From Buttiauxella massiliensis (GTDB lineage: Bacteria > Pseudomonadota > Gammaproteobacteria > Enterobacterales > Enterobacteriaceae): 64,000 nucleotides of DNA. Below the pieces are notes generated by a model. The model ran no database searches. It was given only the letters and a program-made list of their open reading frames with translations, and had not been told where the DNA came from. This document shows positions 20,394-29,652 of the stretch, in pieces; within the stretch, counting starts at the first letter, position 1, and each line of letters opens with the position of its first letter. A program made the position numbers and the translations under genes. Where the stretch lies: assembly GCF_902500225.1 (NCBI RefSeq), contig NZ_LR722648.1:327676-391675 (forward strand). The letters are read 5' to 3'.

Positions 20394-21430
20394 ACAGCCG
20401 CCGCGTTGTAGTAATTCTCCGTATCCGCGTTGAGCAATTGATCGGTTAGTTGTTGCTGCTGCTCGTTGTCGCCTGCATGAGTGGTTGTTTGCTGCGGATT
20501 AAGCCCCAGCTTGCGGAACAGTTGCAGGTCTTTGTCTTCTTCCGGGTTTGGCGTAGTCAGTAGTTTGCAGCCATAGAAAATCGAGTTTGCGCCAGCCATG
20601 AAGCACATGGCCTGAGTCTGCTCACTCATCTGTTCGCGCCCGGCAGAAAGCCGTACGAAAGAGGTCGGCATCATGATACGCGCAACAGCAATAGTGCGAA
20701 TAAAATCAAACGCATCGACATCTTCGTTATCTGCCATCGGGGTGCCTTTTACCTTCACCAGCATATTGATTGGCACGCTTTCTGGTGGGGTTGGTAAATT
20801 GGCCAGTTGCAGCAATAATCCCGCTCGGTCAGTGACAGTTTCGCCTAAACCGACAATGCCGCCAGAGCAGACTTTAATCCCGGCATCACGCACTTTATCG
20901 AGCGTATCAAGACGTTCCTGATAAGTACGCGTAGTGATGATATTGCCGTAGAATTCTGGCGAGGTGTCGAGGTTATGGTTGTAGTAATCAAGCCCTGCTG
21001 CCGCCAGGCGATGTGCCTGCGTATCGGTTAAGGTGCCGAGCGTCATACAGGTTTCAAGTCCCATTTCGCGCACGCCTTGCACCATTTGTTCAAGGTACGG
21101 CATATCGCGATCGTTCGGGTTTTTCCAGGCAGCGCCCATGCAGAAACGAGTAGAACCCGCATTTAACGCTTTACGTGCGGAGTCCAACACTTGCTCAACT
21201 TCCATCAAGCGCTCGGAAGCCAGCCCGGTTTTGTAGCGCGCACTTTGCGGGCAATATTTGCAGTCTTCCGGGCACGCCCCAGTTTTAATCGACAGCAGCG
21301 TACTGACCTGAACGTGGCGGGGATCGAAGTGCTGACGATGCACCGTTTGTGCTTCAAACATCAGTTCGAGGAAAGGTTTTTCAAATAAAGCAGTGACCTG
21401 CGACATTGACCAGCGTACGTGGTGAGCCAT
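20390..21430 (-). CDS. bioB: BioB, biotin synthase
   Basis: Radical-SAM enzyme inserting sulfur into dethiobiotin. 346 residues, identical to E. coli. SAM cluster cysteines C53, C57 and C60 (CPEDCKYC). The [2Fe-2S] ligands are expected at FCMGAAW, CMTLGT and [10 protein letters not shown], with Arg in RLSAGREQM. First gene of bioBFCD, divergent from bioA across the BirA operator. Ribosome site GGAGATG just upstream. Confidence 0.97.
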   Translation of the reverse strand: MAHHVRWSMSQVTALFEKPFLELMFEAQTVHRQHFDPRHVQVSTLLSIKTGACPEDCKYCPQSARYKTGLASERLMEVEQVLDSARKALNAGSTRFCMGAAWKNPNDRDMPYLEQMVQGVREMGLETCMTLGTLTDTQAHRLAAAGLDYYNHNLDTSPEFYGNIITTRTYQERLDTLDKVRDAGIKVCSGGIVGLGETVTDRAGLLLQLANLPTPPESVPINMLVKVKGTPMADNEDVDAFDFIRTIAVARIMMPTSFVRLSAGREQMSEQTQAMCFMAGANSIFYGCKLLTTPNPEEDKDLQLFRKLGLNPQQTTTHAGDNEQQQQLTDQLLNADTENYYNAAAV

Positions 21431-21475
21431 GGGGCATCTCCAAAAAGGGTGTTGTTAGCCATTGATTGACGTTAT

Positions 21476-21513
21476 ACTTGTAAACCTAAATCTTTTTCAA
21501 ATGGTTTACAAGT
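21476..21513. promoter_or_regulatory. BirA operator (bioO) and divergent bio promoters
   Basis: Arms ACTTGTAAACC (21476-21486) and GGTTTACAAGT (21503-21513) separated by 16 bp match the E. coli biotin operator. BirA with biotinoyl-AMP is expected to repress bioA and bioBFCD together. Confidence 0.93.
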
Positions 21514-21519
21514 CACCCT

Positions 21520-22809
21520 ATGACCCCTGCTGATTTAGCGTTCGACCAACAACATATCTGGCACCCTTACACTTCCATGACTAAACCGTTACCGGTTTAT
21601 CCGGTTGTGGCGGCAACAGGCTGCGAACTAAAACTTGCTGATGGTAAAGCCCTTGTTGACGGGATGTCGTCCTGGTGGGCGGCAATTCATGGCTACAATC
21701 ACCCGCGCTTAAATCAGGCAATGAAAGACCAGATTGACCAGATGTCGCACGTCATGTTTGGCGGGATCACGCACGCACCCGCAGTGGCGCTGTGTCGTAA
21801 ACTGGTCGCCATGACGCCGGAAAATCTCGAATGCGTATTTCTTGCAGACTCCGGTTCTGTCGCCGTAGAAGTCGCAATGAAAATGGCATTGCAGTACTGG
21901 CACGCCAAAGGCGAACCTCGCCAGCGCTTCCTCACTTTCCGCAACGGTTATCACGGCGATACTTTTGGTGCTATGTCGGTGTGCGATCCGGATAATTCAA
22001 TGCACAGCCTGTGGCAAGGTTACCTGCCTGAACACCTGTTTGCTCCCGCGCCAAATTGCCGTTTTGACGATGAATGGGATGAGATGGACATCGTGCCATT
22101 CGCACGATTAATGGCTGCTCATCGCCAGGAAATTGCAGCAGTGATCCTTGAGCCGATTGTTCAGGGGGCTGGCGGTATGCGGTTCTATCACCCTGAATGG
22201 CTAAAGCGCATTCGCCGCATGTGCGACCGCGAAGGGATTTTGCTGATTGCCGATGAGATTGCGACCGGCTTTGGTCGTACAGGCAAGCTGTTTGCCTGTG
22301 AACACGCTGGAATTTCACCGGATATTATGTGCCTCGGCAAAGCGCTGACGGGCGGCACAATGACACTTTCTGCAACTCTCACCACTCGTCTGGTCGCAGA
22401 AACTATCAGCGATGGTGAGGCCGGATGCTTTATGCATGGCCCAACGTTTATGGGCAACCCACTGGCGTGTGCTGTTGCGACCGAAAGCCTTGCGTTGCTC
22501 GAAGAAGGCCACTGGCAGCAGCAAGTGCAGGCGCTGGAGGAGCAGTTGTCTGCAGGACTGAAACCGTTATTGGAATGTGAGCTAGTGGCAGATGTACGCG
22601 TGCTTGGCGCAATTGGCGTTGTCGAAACGCACAAGCCGGTGGATATGGCAGCACTTCAGGCGTTCTTTGTCGGGCAAGGTGTCTGGATTCGCCCGTTTGG
22701 CCGGCTGATTTACCTGATGCCGCCGTACGTTATCAGCCCTGAGCAACTGGATAAATTGATTCAAGCCGTGGCGTATGCGGTACAAAATCCGGCATTTTTC
22801 AGAAGCTGA
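21520..22809 (+). CDS. bioA: BioA, adenosylmethionine-8-amino-7-oxononanoate aminotransferase
   Basis: Class-III PLP aminotransferase that makes 7,8-diaminopelargonate using SAM as amino donor. 429 residues, the E. coli length. Schiff-base lysine K274 in [23 protein letters not shown] carries the PLP-binding Asp; N-terminal IWHPYTSM and [16 protein letters not shown] are BioA-specific substrate-site residues. The ATG is 7 bp beyond the operator, so the leader is very short relative to bioO. Confidence 0.97.
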   Translation: MTPADLAFDQQHIWHPYTSMTKPLPVYPVVAATGCELKLADGKALVDGMSSWWAAIHGYNHPRLNQAMKDQIDQMSHVMFGGITHAPAVALCRKLVAMTPENLECVFLADSGSVAVEVAMKMALQYWHAKGEPRQRFLTFRNGYHGDTFGAMSVCDPDNSMHSLWQGYLPEHLFAPAPNCRFDDEWDEMDIVPFARLMAAHRQEIAAVILEPIVQGAGGMRFYHPEWLKRIRRMCDREGILLIADEIATGFGRTGKLFACEHAGISPDIMCLGKALTGGTMTLSATLTTRLVAETISDGEAGCFMHGPTFMGNPLACAVATESLALLEEGHWQQQVQALEEQLSAGLKPLLECELVADVRVLGAIGVVETHKPVDMAALQAFFVGQGVWIRPFGRLIYLMPPYVISPEQLDKLIQAVAYAVQNPAFFRS

Positions 22810-22879
22810 GAGCCAGCAAGCCTTACGGGTATGCACTACACTTCGAGGATCTTTTCACGTCCCACACAGGGAGATTCAG

Positions 22880-23560
22880 ATGAAAATCCTCATGGTTTTA
22901 ACCTCGCACAATCAGCTCGGCAACACCGGCAAACCCACAGGCTTTTGGCTTGAGGAGTTTGCCGCGCCGTATTATGTCTTTCACGATGTCGGGTTGAAAA
23001 TCACGCTAGCGTCACCAAAAGGCGGGCAGCCGCCGCTCGATCCCGTAAGCGACGAGCCGGACGCGCAAACCGACGATACCCGTCGTTTCCGTGGCGATGC
23101 TACCGCGCAAAAGTTATTAGCCAATACCGAAAAACTCGAGGGCATCAAGGCCGATGATTTTGACGCGGTGTTTTACCCAGGCGGCCACGGGCCGTTGTGG
23201 GATCTCGCGGAAGACACATACTCCATCAAACTGATTGAGCAATTTTGGGCCGCTGGCAAACCAGTTGCTGCGGTGTGCCATGCCCCCGGTGTTTTGCGCA
23301 AAGTGACAAAACCCGACGGCTCACCGTTGGTCAAAGGCAAAAGGGTCACCGGCTTTACCAATAGTGAAGAAGAAGCTGTGGGTTTAACCTCAGTGGTGCC
23401 CTTCCTGGTAGAAGATGAGCTGAAAAAAGCAGGTGGCTTGTTTGAGCGCACCAATGACTGGGGCGAGTATGCTGTAGTCGACGGGCACTTAGTTACCGGG
23501 CAAAACCCGGCATCTTCAGCGATTGCGGCTGAAGAACTGCTGAAGTTACTGAATCTCTAA
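22880..23560 (+). CDS. DJ-1/PfpI (class-I glutamine amidotransferase-like) protein
   Basis: A 226-residue DJ-1/PfpI-superfamily protein of the Hsp31-like branch (related to glyoxalase III / protein deglycases). The nucleophile elbow AVCHAPGVL carries the conserved Cys-His, and FYPGGHGPLWDL and TNSEEEAVGL are typical. N-terminal MKILMVLTSHNQLGNTGKPTGFWLEE resembles plant/fungal Hsp31-like proteins. ATG 22880 follows GGGAGAT; upstream in-frame codons lack homology. It lies between bioA and ybhB and 15 bp before ybhB, so they are probably co-transcribed; K-12 has no such gene here. Substrate unknown. Confidence 0.85.
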   Translation: MKILMVLTSHNQLGNTGKPTGFWLEEFAAPYYVFHDVGLKITLASPKGGQPPLDPVSDEPDAQTDDTRRFRGDATAQKLLANTEKLEGIKADDFDAVFYPGGHGPLWDLAEDTYSIKLIEQFWAAGKPVAAVCHAPGVLRKVTKPDGSPLVKGKRVTGFTNSEEEAVGLTSVVPFLVEDELKKAGGLFERTNDWGEYAVVDGHLVTGQNPASSAIAAEELLKLLNL

Positions 23561-23575
23561 GCGCGAGGAGTTGAG

Positions 23576-24052
23576 ATGAAACTGGTCAGTCAGGATTTCA
23601 AAGATGGGGATAAACTCCCCTGGCGTCAGGTACTTAATGGAATGGGTTACGATGGCGATAATATTTCGCCTCATCTAGCGTGGGATGATGTTCCTACGGG
23701 AACCAAAAGCTTTGTCGTCACCAGCTACGATCCTGACGCACCAACCGGTTCTGGTTGGTGGCATTGGGTGGTAATCAATCTGCCAGCCAATACACGCGTC
23801 CTGCCGCAAGGTGCAGGTTCAGGCCTGTCTGAACTGCCAGAACCTGCCGTGGAGACCCTCACCGACTTTGGTAAACCGGGTTATGGTGGTGCAGCACCAC
23901 CGAAAGGTGAAGTACACCGCTATATTTTCACAGTTCACGCGCTTGATGTTGAAAAGCTAGATGTGACGGAAAATGCATCCGGGGCAATGGTGGGCTACAA
24001 CGTCCATTTCCATTCTTTAGGCAGCGCTTCAATCACCGCGAAGTTTAATTAA
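23576..24052 (+). CDS. ybhB: YbhB, PEBP/Raf-kinase-inhibitor-like protein
   Basis: A 158-residue phosphatidylethanolamine-binding-protein-family member, the exact E. coli length. The anion-binding pocket motifs DPDAPTGSGWWHWV and PPKGEVHRYIFTVHALD are present. No signal peptide, so cytoplasmic. Physiological ligand unknown. A GCGAGGAG ribosome site sits in the 15-bp gap after the PfpI-like gene. Confidence 0.94.
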   Translation: MKLVSQDFKDGDKLPWRQVLNGMGYDGDNISPHLAWDDVPTGTKSFVVTSYDPDAPTGSGWWHWVVINLPANTRVLPQGAGSGLSELPEPAVETLTDFGKPGYGGAAPPKGEVHRYIFTVHALDVEKLDVTENASGAMVGYNVHFHSLGSASITAKFN

Positions 24053-24062
24053 CCCTATCTTT

Positions 24063-24190
24063 TTATACCCAAATAATTCGAGTTGCAGGTGAGCGGCAAG
24101 AGAAAGAGTCCCGATGAGCTTACTTGAGTAAGTGATTCGGGCGATTGAGCGTAGCCAACAACCCTGCAACTCGAAGAATGACGGGTATAT
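24063..24190. repeat. ERIC element (standard size)
   Basis: About 127 bp starting TATACCCAAATAATTCGAG and ending ATGACGGGTATA. Ends form an inverted repeat (CGAGTTGCAGG near the left, CCTGCAACTCG near the right), with the ERIC-type core GATGAGCTTAC...GTAAGTGATTCGGG in the centre. Positioned just downstream of ybhB. Confidence 0.85.
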
Positions 24191-24215
24191 GAAGCCGATT
24201 TGCACAATCGGCTTC
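24191..24215 (+). terminator. Hairpin after ybhB
   Basis: Perfect stem GAAGCCGATT / AATCGGCTTC with loop TGCAC, followed by a mildly T-rich tail (CAGTTTCC). Likely terminator of the bioA-PfpI-ybhB transcript. Confidence 0.6.
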
Positions 24216-24225
24216 CAGTTTCCCC

Positions 24226-24246
24226 CAACTTAGTATAAAAAAGCAG
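24226..24246. other. Phage lambda attB-type attachment site (unoccupied)
   Basis: The 15-bp core TTAGTATAAAAAAGC (24230-24244) is the exact reverse complement of the lambda O core GCTTTTTTATACTAA. The 21-bp attB surrounding it differs from the E. coli site at one base of one arm (CAACTT instead of CAAGTT). It lies between ybhB and ybhC, the K-12 attB location. No prophage is present. The site is 45 bp upstream of the ybhC start and may overlap its promoter. Confidence 0.85.
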
Positions 24247-24289
24247 GCTTTCAGATCCCCTTTTAAATTTGCACTGCAAGGAGCAACCC

Positions 24290-25588
24290 TTGAACACCTT
24301 CTCTGTTTCTCGTCGGGCAGCTGTGCTCGCTTTTGCTGTGGCGCTATCGGCTTGTAGCTCTACACCGCCAGAAGATAAACCGTCCACGCAAGTGGCACCA
24401 GGCACCCAATCTCGTCCAGTTTTATCGTCCGATGAAGCCCAGAACTTTGTTCAGGCACGTTACTTCTCATCTAAAAATAAAAATGAAGCCCCTTGGGCTC
24501 CGTCATCTATTCGTATTCCGCAGCAGCCTGACTTTGTTGTTGGTGCAGCCGGTGGCGAAGGTGTGACCCACACGTCTGTCCAGGCTGCCGTTGATGCAGC
24601 CATCATGAAACATAGCAACACCCGTCAATACATCGCTATTCAGCCAGGTGAGTATGTCGGCACAGTTTATATTCCGGCCGCTTCTGGCAGCGTAACGCTG
24701 TACGGCACCACTGATAATGCAAGTGATGTGAAAATCACTATGCCATTGGATTCTGAAATCGACGCGAATACCTGGCGTCGTGCAGTTAACCCAGGTGGTA
24801 AATATATGCCGGGTAAACCAGCCTGGTACATGTTTGATAGCTGCCAGAACAAGCGTAATGCCACCGTAGGTATTATGTGTTCTGCTGCTGTCTGGTCGCA
24901 GAACAGCGGCTTGCAGATGCAAAACCTGACTATCGCTAACACTCTGGGTGACAGCGTAGATGCCGGTAATCATCAGGCTGTAGCACTGCGCACTGATGGC
25001 GATAAAGTACAGTTGAACAATGTTCACCTGCTGGGCCGCCAGAATACCTTCTTCGTCACTAACAGCGATGTGCAAAACCGCCTGTTAAATGACCGCCAGA
25101 CACGCACATTAGTGACTAACAGTTACATTGAAGGTGATGTGGATATGGTTGCAGGTCGTGGTGCGGTGGTGTTCGAAAATACCGACTTCCGTCTGGTTAA
25201 CAGCCGCACAAAAGAAGGCACCGTGTTTGCGCCAGCTACACTGCCGAATATTTATTACGGTTTTCTGGCCATCAACAGCCGCTTTACTGCAGCAGGCGAT
25301 AACGTCGCGCAACTGGGCCGCGCCTGGGATGTTGAAGCAAGTGAAAATGGTTATACCGCAGGCCAGACCTCTAACGGTCAGGTTGTTATCCGTGACAGCG
25401 TGATTAACGAAGGTTTTAACGGTGCAAAACCTTGGGGCGATGCCGCTGGTTCTAAGCGTCCATTCGCTGGCAATATCGGTACTAAAGGCGAGAAAGGCGA
25501 AATCCAACGCGATTTGAATGATGCGAATGCTAACCGTCTATGGGAGTTCAACAACCGTGGCGTGGGTAGCCCGGTAGTTGCTGAGTAA
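24290..25588 (+). CDS. ybhC: YbhC, outer-membrane lipoprotein of the pectinesterase family (acyl-CoA thioesterase)
   Basis: A 432-residue lipoprotein with a right-handed beta-helix pectinesterase fold. Signal peptide with lipobox LSAC (the Cys is followed by Ser-Ser, favouring outer-membrane sorting). Family blocks: VTHTSVQAAVDAAI, IQPGEYVGTVYIP, GDSVDAGNHQAVALRT, LLGRQNTFFV and YIEGDVDMVAGRGAVVF. E. coli YbhC (427 residues) lacks pectinesterase activity and has thioesterase activity. The best start is a TTG at 24290: it gives the E. coli N-terminus (NTFSVSR) and has an AAGGAG ribosome site at the right distance; no ATG is suitable. Confidence 0.9.
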   Translation: MNTFSVSRRAAVLAFAVALSACSSTPPEDKPSTQVAPGTQSRPVLSSDEAQNFVQARYFSSKNKNEAPWAPSSIRIPQQPDFVVGAAGGEGVTHTSVQAAVDAAIMKHSNTRQYIAIQPGEYVGTVYIPAASGSVTLYGTTDNASDVKITMPLDSEIDANTWRRAVNPGGKYMPGKPAWYMFDSCQNKRNATVGIMCSAAVWSQNSGLQMQNLTIANTLGDSVDAGNHQAVALRTDGDKVQLNNVHLLGRQNTFFVTNSDVQNRLLNDRQTRTLVTNSYIEGDVDMVAGRGAVVFENTDFRLVNSRTKEGTVFAPATLPNIYYGFLAINSRFTAAGDNVAQLGRAWDVEASENGYTAGQTSNGQVVIRDSVINEGFNGAKPWGDAAGSKRPFAGNIGTKGEKGEIQRDLNDANANRLWEFNNRGVGSPVVAE

Positions 25589-25610
25589 AATTAAGCATCC
25601 GCGTAAAACA

Positions 25611-25637
25611 AAAACCTCGCCACGGCGAGGTTTTTTT
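25611..25637 (+). terminator. Rho-independent terminator of ybhC
   Basis: AAAACCTCGC CACG GCGAGGTTTTTTT: GC-rich stem followed by seven Ts, 25 bp after the ybhC stop. Confidence 0.9.
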
Positions 25638-25644
25638 ATGTGTG

Positions 25645-25906
25645 ATACCCAAAATAATTCGAGTTGCAGGACAAAAGGCTTCAGCCTTTTGAACAGCGCT
25701 TGCGCTGGCCCCAACGGGGGGAGGCTTTGCCGAGTAACGCGGCAATTGAGTGAGTCCCGATGAGCTTACACTAGTAAGTGATTATTCAGCCCATCCATGG
25801 GCCTCCCCCCTTCGGGGCGCTGTAAACAGCGTTCAAATCTGCTCCTGCAGATTTGTCGGGTGAGCGAGAGCAGCCAACATACCTGCAACTTGATGTATGA
25901 CGGGTA
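25645..25906. repeat. Composite ERIC element with two mirrored inserts
   Basis: About 262 bp, double the usual ERIC length. The outer ERIC ends (ATACCCAAAATAATTCGAG on the left; ATGTATGACGGGTAT on the right) and the core (GATGAGCTTACACTAGTAAG) are present, but an extra 70-80 bp lies in each arm. The inserts are diverged inverted copies of each other: both carry a run of small hairpins (for example AAAAGGCTTCAGCCTTTT and CAGCGCTTGCGCTG on the left; AAATCTGCTCCTGCAGATTT and GCTGTAAACAGC on the right) and a shared GGGGGGAGG/CCTCCCCCC block. The right end abuts the pgl stop codon. Confidence 0.75.
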
Positions 25907-26905
25907 TTAATGAGCGTTTATTACAACCCACATCGGCCCTTGCCCTACTGCATAACGGCCTTTCTCTTCCAGTAAACCTTGTTCACCGGTAATTTGATAA
26001 ACCGCGATGTGATGCGATTTCTGGCCTGCTGCAATCAGATATTTACCACTGTGATCAACATTGAAGCCACGCGGTTGCGTTTCAGTCGGCTGATAGCCTT
26101 CCACTGCAAGAACGCTACCATCTTCCGACACGCTAAATACCGTGATGATGCTGGCAGTACGGTCGCAGGTGTAGAGATGGCGACCATCAGGAGTAATGTG
26201 GATATCGGCGCCCCAGCGAGTATCTGAGAAGCCCGGAGGCATCATGTCCAGCGTCTGCACGCATTCAATTTTGCCGTTAGCATTTTTCAGTTCCCAGACA
26301 TCAACAGAACCATTGAGCTCGTTCACGCAGTAACCGTATTGTTGATTCGGGTGGAACGCCATGTGGCGCGGGCCTGCGCCCTCAACGGTGGTGACTTCTG
26401 CCGGGGTCTGCGCCACCAGATGGCCATCGTCAGACAGGGTAAACTGACAAATGCGATCTTGTTTCAGTGCCGGAACCCAAAGTGTGCGGTTATCCGGGGT
26501 GATATTGGCTGAGTGGCAACCTTCCAGCCCTTCCACCACATCAACAACCTCACCTGGCAGGCCATCGTTGGCAAGACTAACAACGCTTACGCTGCCTGAA
26601 TTATAAGAAGCGCTGAACAGGTAGCGGCCCTGGTGGTCGGTAGAAATGTGCGTTGGGCTGCCAGGAATGGCAGTGACACCCGCCTCGGTGAGCGAGCCGT
26701 CATCAGGCGTAATACGATAGGCGATAACGCGAAACTCAGGGCGCACACCCACATACAGGTAACGTTTGTCAGGGCTGATAACCATTGGCTGAACCTGGCC
26801 TGGGACATCAACGACCTGCACAAGCGTAAGCTCACCACTTGGGTTAAGCTGCCAGACGTGAATTTGCTGGCTTTCCGGGCTGGCGGTATAGACTGTTTGT
26901 TTCAT
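25907..26905 (-). CDS. pgl: Pgl, 6-phosphogluconolactonase
   Basis: Hydrolyses 6-phosphogluconolactone in the oxidative pentose phosphate pathway. A 332-residue seven-bladed beta-propeller (331 in E. coli) of the YbhE/lactonase type. Conserved blocks [61 protein letters not shown] and [13 protein letters not shown]. The stop codon directly borders the composite ERIC. Divergent from ybhA. Start [18 protein letters not shown] matches E. coli. Confidence 0.96.
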   Translation of the reverse strand: MKQTVYTASPESQQIHVWQLNPSGELTLVQVVDVPGQVQPMVISPDKRYLYVGVRPEFRVIAYRITPDDGSLTEAGVTAIPGSPTHISTDHQGRYLFSASYNSGSVSVVSLANDGLPGEVVDVVEGLEGCHSANITPDNRTLWVPALKQDRICQFTLSDDGHLVAQTPAEVTTVEGAGPRHMAFHPNQQYGYCVNELNGSVDVWELKNANGKIECVQTLDMMPPGFSDTRWGADIHITPDGRHLYTCDRTASIITVFSVSEDGSVLAVEGYQPTETQPRGFNVDHSGKYLIAAGQKSHHIAVYQITGEQGLLEEKGRYAVGQGPMWVVINAH

Positions 26906-27034
26906 GGAATCTCTCTCCTCCCAACGTATTGAGTTATTGTCACAAGGGTAGTGCGTGTTGCCATTTTGAACAACGCGGCAAGCGGTGTAACATCGGCACA
27001 GGCCTTATGATTCTGAATTTGACTGGAACCCTAA

Positions 27035-27853
27035 ATGACTTATCGCGTAATCGCCCTTGATCTTGACGGTACATTGCTGACACCGCAAAAAACCATTCTT
27101 CCTGAATCACTGACAGCTTTACAACGCGCACGTGACGCTGGCGTGAAAGTTGTCATCGTGACGGGCCGTCATCACGTTGCCATCCATCCTTTTTATCAGG
27201 CACTGACCCTGGATACACCTGCAATTTGCTGTAATGGCACTTATTTGTATGATTATCATGCGAAAAAGGTTCTTGAGTCCGATCCTTTACAACCGCAGCA
27301 GGCCAATCAGTTAATTGACTTACTGGATGCCCACAACGTTCATGGGCTGATGTATGTCGATGACGCCATGCTGTATCAAGAGCCTACCGGCCACGTTTTG
27401 CGTGCTGAAAACTGGGCAAAATCTTTGCCTGAATCGCAACGTCCTGTGTTCCGCCATGTGAATTCACTGCGTGAAGCGGCTTATGACGTTGATGCAATCT
27501 GGAAATTTGCTCTTACCGATGAAGACACGGTGAAACTGCAAAACTTTACCCAGGTCGTTGAGCAGCAGCTTGGACTGACGTGCGAATGGTCATGGCATGA
27601 TCAAGTCGATGTGGCGCAAAACGGTAACAGTAAAGGTAATCGCCTGGCAAAATGGGTTGAATCACAAGGTTTATCAATGAGCCAGGTGATGGCATTTGGT
27701 GACAACTTTAACGACCTGAGCATGCTGGAAAGCGCAGGTCTGGGTGTGGCGATGGGTAATGCTGATGACGCGATTAAAGCACGCGCGGATTTGGTGATTG
27801 GTACTAACCTGGAAACAGGCATTGCCGAGACGATTTATAAGCATTTGATTTAG
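27035..27853 (+). CDS. ybhA: YbhA, HAD-family sugar/pyridoxal phosphate phosphatase
   Basis: Cof-type HAD phosphatase of 272 residues. Motif I DLDGTLL near residues 9-15 (nucleophile Asp), motif II VIVTGR, the Lys-containing GNSKGNRL, and motif IV GDNFNDLSMLE. E. coli YbhA (272 residues) dephosphorylates pyridoxal phosphate and sugar phosphates. Divergent from pgl. Ends at a REP-like hairpin shared with the convergent modC. Confidence 0.94.
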   Translation: MTYRVIALDLDGTLLTPQKTILPESLTALQRARDAGVKVVIVTGRHHVAIHPFYQALTLDTPAICCNGTYLYDYHAKKVLESDPLQPQQANQLIDLLDAHNVHGLMYVDDAMLYQEPTGHVLRAENWAKSLPESQRPVFRHVNSLREAAYDVDAIWKFALTDEDTVKLQNFTQVVEQQLGLTCEWSWHDQVDVAQNGNSKGNRLAKWVESQGLSMSQVMAFGDNFNDLSMLESAGLGVAMGNADDAIKARADLVIGTNLETGIAETIYKHLI

Positions 27854-27864
27854 TTTTATGAAAA

Positions 27865-27896
27865 TGGTGGATGACGCTTTCGCTTATCCACCCTAC
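27865..27896. repeat. REP-like hairpin between ybhA and modC
   Basis: GGTGGAT ... ATCCACC stem with loop GACGCTTTCGCTT, same family as 8425-8458. It sits 12 bp after the ybhA stop and 6 bp before the modC stop. Confidence 0.7.
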
Positions 27897-27901
27897 AAAA
27901 A

Positions 27902-28960
27902 TCACGCGGTTATCGAAACGCTCTTAATTTGCGCGTACAACCACTGGCCCGGCTTAATCATTAACTCATCCCGCGCCCACGGGCTAATTCGCGCCCAAAG
28001 TGTTCTTGAACCCACTTCCAACTGCACTTCAACCTGCCCTTCATCGTCGTAGCACTGTGCAACCCTGGCACGTAACACGTTACGAATACTGCTGTTGACC
28101 GGCGGCTGGAGAATCAATGAAACATCTGACGCCTGAATGCGAATACGCAATGTTGACTGCAATGGGCTTTCCAGTTTATTCACCCATAAATGCTGGTCGC
28201 CCAGCGCCAACGCGGTCATCGCGTAATGCGGATGATGTTCTAACACAGTCACTTTCAGCACGCTGCTTTGCTGCTCTTTTGGCAACCATGGGTGCATAAC
28301 GCTGCTACCCCATACCTCCTCCAGATTGCCAAACGCTTTCACTTCACCGCCATCGAGCACCAGCACTTTATCCGCCAGATGTAGGATCTCTTCCAGCGAA
28401 TGGCTGACATATAGCATCGGAATGTTAATTTCACGCGCCAGACGTTGCAGATACGGTAGCAATTCCCGCTTACGGGGGATATCCAACGAGGCGAGCGGTT
28501 CATCGAGCAGCAGCAACTCTGGCGACGTCAGCAGAGCACGGCCAATCGCTACACGCTGTTTTTCCCCACCAGACAAACTCCAGGGAAAGCGCTCAAGTAA
28601 AGGTTCAATACCCAGTAAAGCGACTAACTTATCAAACTGCCCGGCAGCGGATCGCGGCATACCGTATTTTAGATTACCGCGCACACGGTAGTGCGGGAAC
28701 AGGCGTGCATCCTGAAACACATAACCGATACGGCGTTTTTCAGGAGCCAGGAAATGCTTGTTTTCAGCATCGCTCAATACGCGATCGTTCAGTACAATTC
28801 GTCCTTGCTGCGGATGCGTCAGGCCACTTATCGCGTTAATCAGCGAGGTCTTTCCTGCACCTGAAACGCCAAATACTGCAGTAATCCCCTGCCCCGGCAA
28901 GGTTTCGTTGATCGCCAGGCGATGGTCGCCCAACGTCTGAACAAAATTTAGCTCCAGCAT
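27902..28960 (-). CDS. modC: ModC, molybdate ABC transporter ATPase
   Basis: ATPase of the ModABC molybdate importer, 352 residues as in E. coli. Walker [10 protein letters not shown] (about 31-39), signature [15 protein letters not shown], Walker [13 protein letters not shown], and a C-terminal Mop/TOBE domain (about 290-352, [24 protein letters not shown]) that can bind oxyanions. Overlaps modB by one base. It ends next to a REP-like hairpin. Confidence 0.96.
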   Translation of the reverse strand: MLELNFVQTLGDHRLAINETLPGQGITAVFGVSGAGKTSLINAISGLTHPQQGRIVLNDRVLSDAENKHFLAPEKRRIGYVFQDARLFPHYRVRGNLKYGMPRSAAGQFDKLVALLGIEPLLERFPWSLSGGEKQRVAIGRALLTSPELLLLDEPLASLDIPRKRELLPYLQRLAREINIPMLYVSHSLEEILHLADKVLVLDGGEVKAFGNLEEVWGSSVMHPWLPKEQQSSVLKVTVLEHHPHYAMTALALGDQHLWVNKLESPLQSTLRIRIQASDVSLILQPPVNSSIRNVLRARVAQCYDDEGQVEVQLEVGSRTLWARISPWARDELMIKPGQWLYAQIKSVSITA

Positions 28961-29652
28961 TAAAGTGCCCCTATCCGTTTACGGCTCTGGCGCGCTAACC
29001 ATTCGGCCACCAGCAAAGACACTAGCGCCAGCACGATAGAAATCACGCACAATCGCGCGGCTGCATTTTCGCCACCAGGGGTTTGAATCAGGGTATACAT
29101 TGCCGAAGGAATGGTACGGGTTTCACCTGGAATATTGGAAACGAAGGTAATAGTGGCACCGAATTCACCGAGCGAACGCGCAAAAGCCAGCACCGTTCCG
29201 GCAATAATGCCAGGTAAAGTCAGAGGGAGCGTAATGGTGCAGAACACTCGCCAGCGCCCGGCACCTAATGTGCGCGCAGCCTGCTCGAGTTTCATATCCA
29301 CACCTTCGAGCGCAAGGCGAATCGCTCGCACCATCAACGGGAACGACATTACCGCCGCGGCAAGCACCGCACCACGCCAACTAAACGCGAAGGTGATACC
29401 GAAAATATCGTAAATCCAGGCGCCAATCACGCCGCGTCGACCCATCGCAATTAGCAATAAGTAACCAACGACTACGGGGGGGAGAACTAATGGGAGATGG
29501 ATAATACTGTCGAGCAAAGCTTTACCCGGGAACCGGCATCGCACCAGCACCCAGGCAAAGAAGATCCCAAAAGGAAGGCTAAATAGCACCGCAAGGGTGG
29601 AGACTTTCAGGCTCAGCAGTACCGCCTGCCATTCGGGATCGGTCAATATCAT
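28960..29652 (-). CDS. modB: ModB, molybdate ABC transporter permease
   Basis: Inner-membrane permease of 230 residues with five or six membrane helices. The EAA-type loop that contacts ModC is present as [18 protein letters not shown] (about residues 130-147), and [13 protein letters not shown] is the conserved second-helix region. The start overlaps modA by 4 bp. Confidence 0.95.
   Translation of the reverse strand: MILTDPEWQAVLLSLKVSTLAVLFSLPFGIFFAWVLVRCRFPGKALLDSIIHLPLVLPPVVVGYLLLIAMGRRGVIGAWIYDIFGITFAFSWRGAVLAAAVMSFPLMVRAIRLALEGVDMKLEQAARTLGAGRWRVFCTITLPLTLPGIIAGTVLAFARSLGEFGATITFVSNIPGETRTIPSAMYTLIQTPGGENAAARLCVISIVLALVSLLVAEWLARQSRKRIGAL

Noticed and set aside
24063..25906. Possible CRISPR or tandem-repeat array around ybhC
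   Set aside because: The two repeats are single ERIC-type palindromes of different length, without spacers or regular periodicity.
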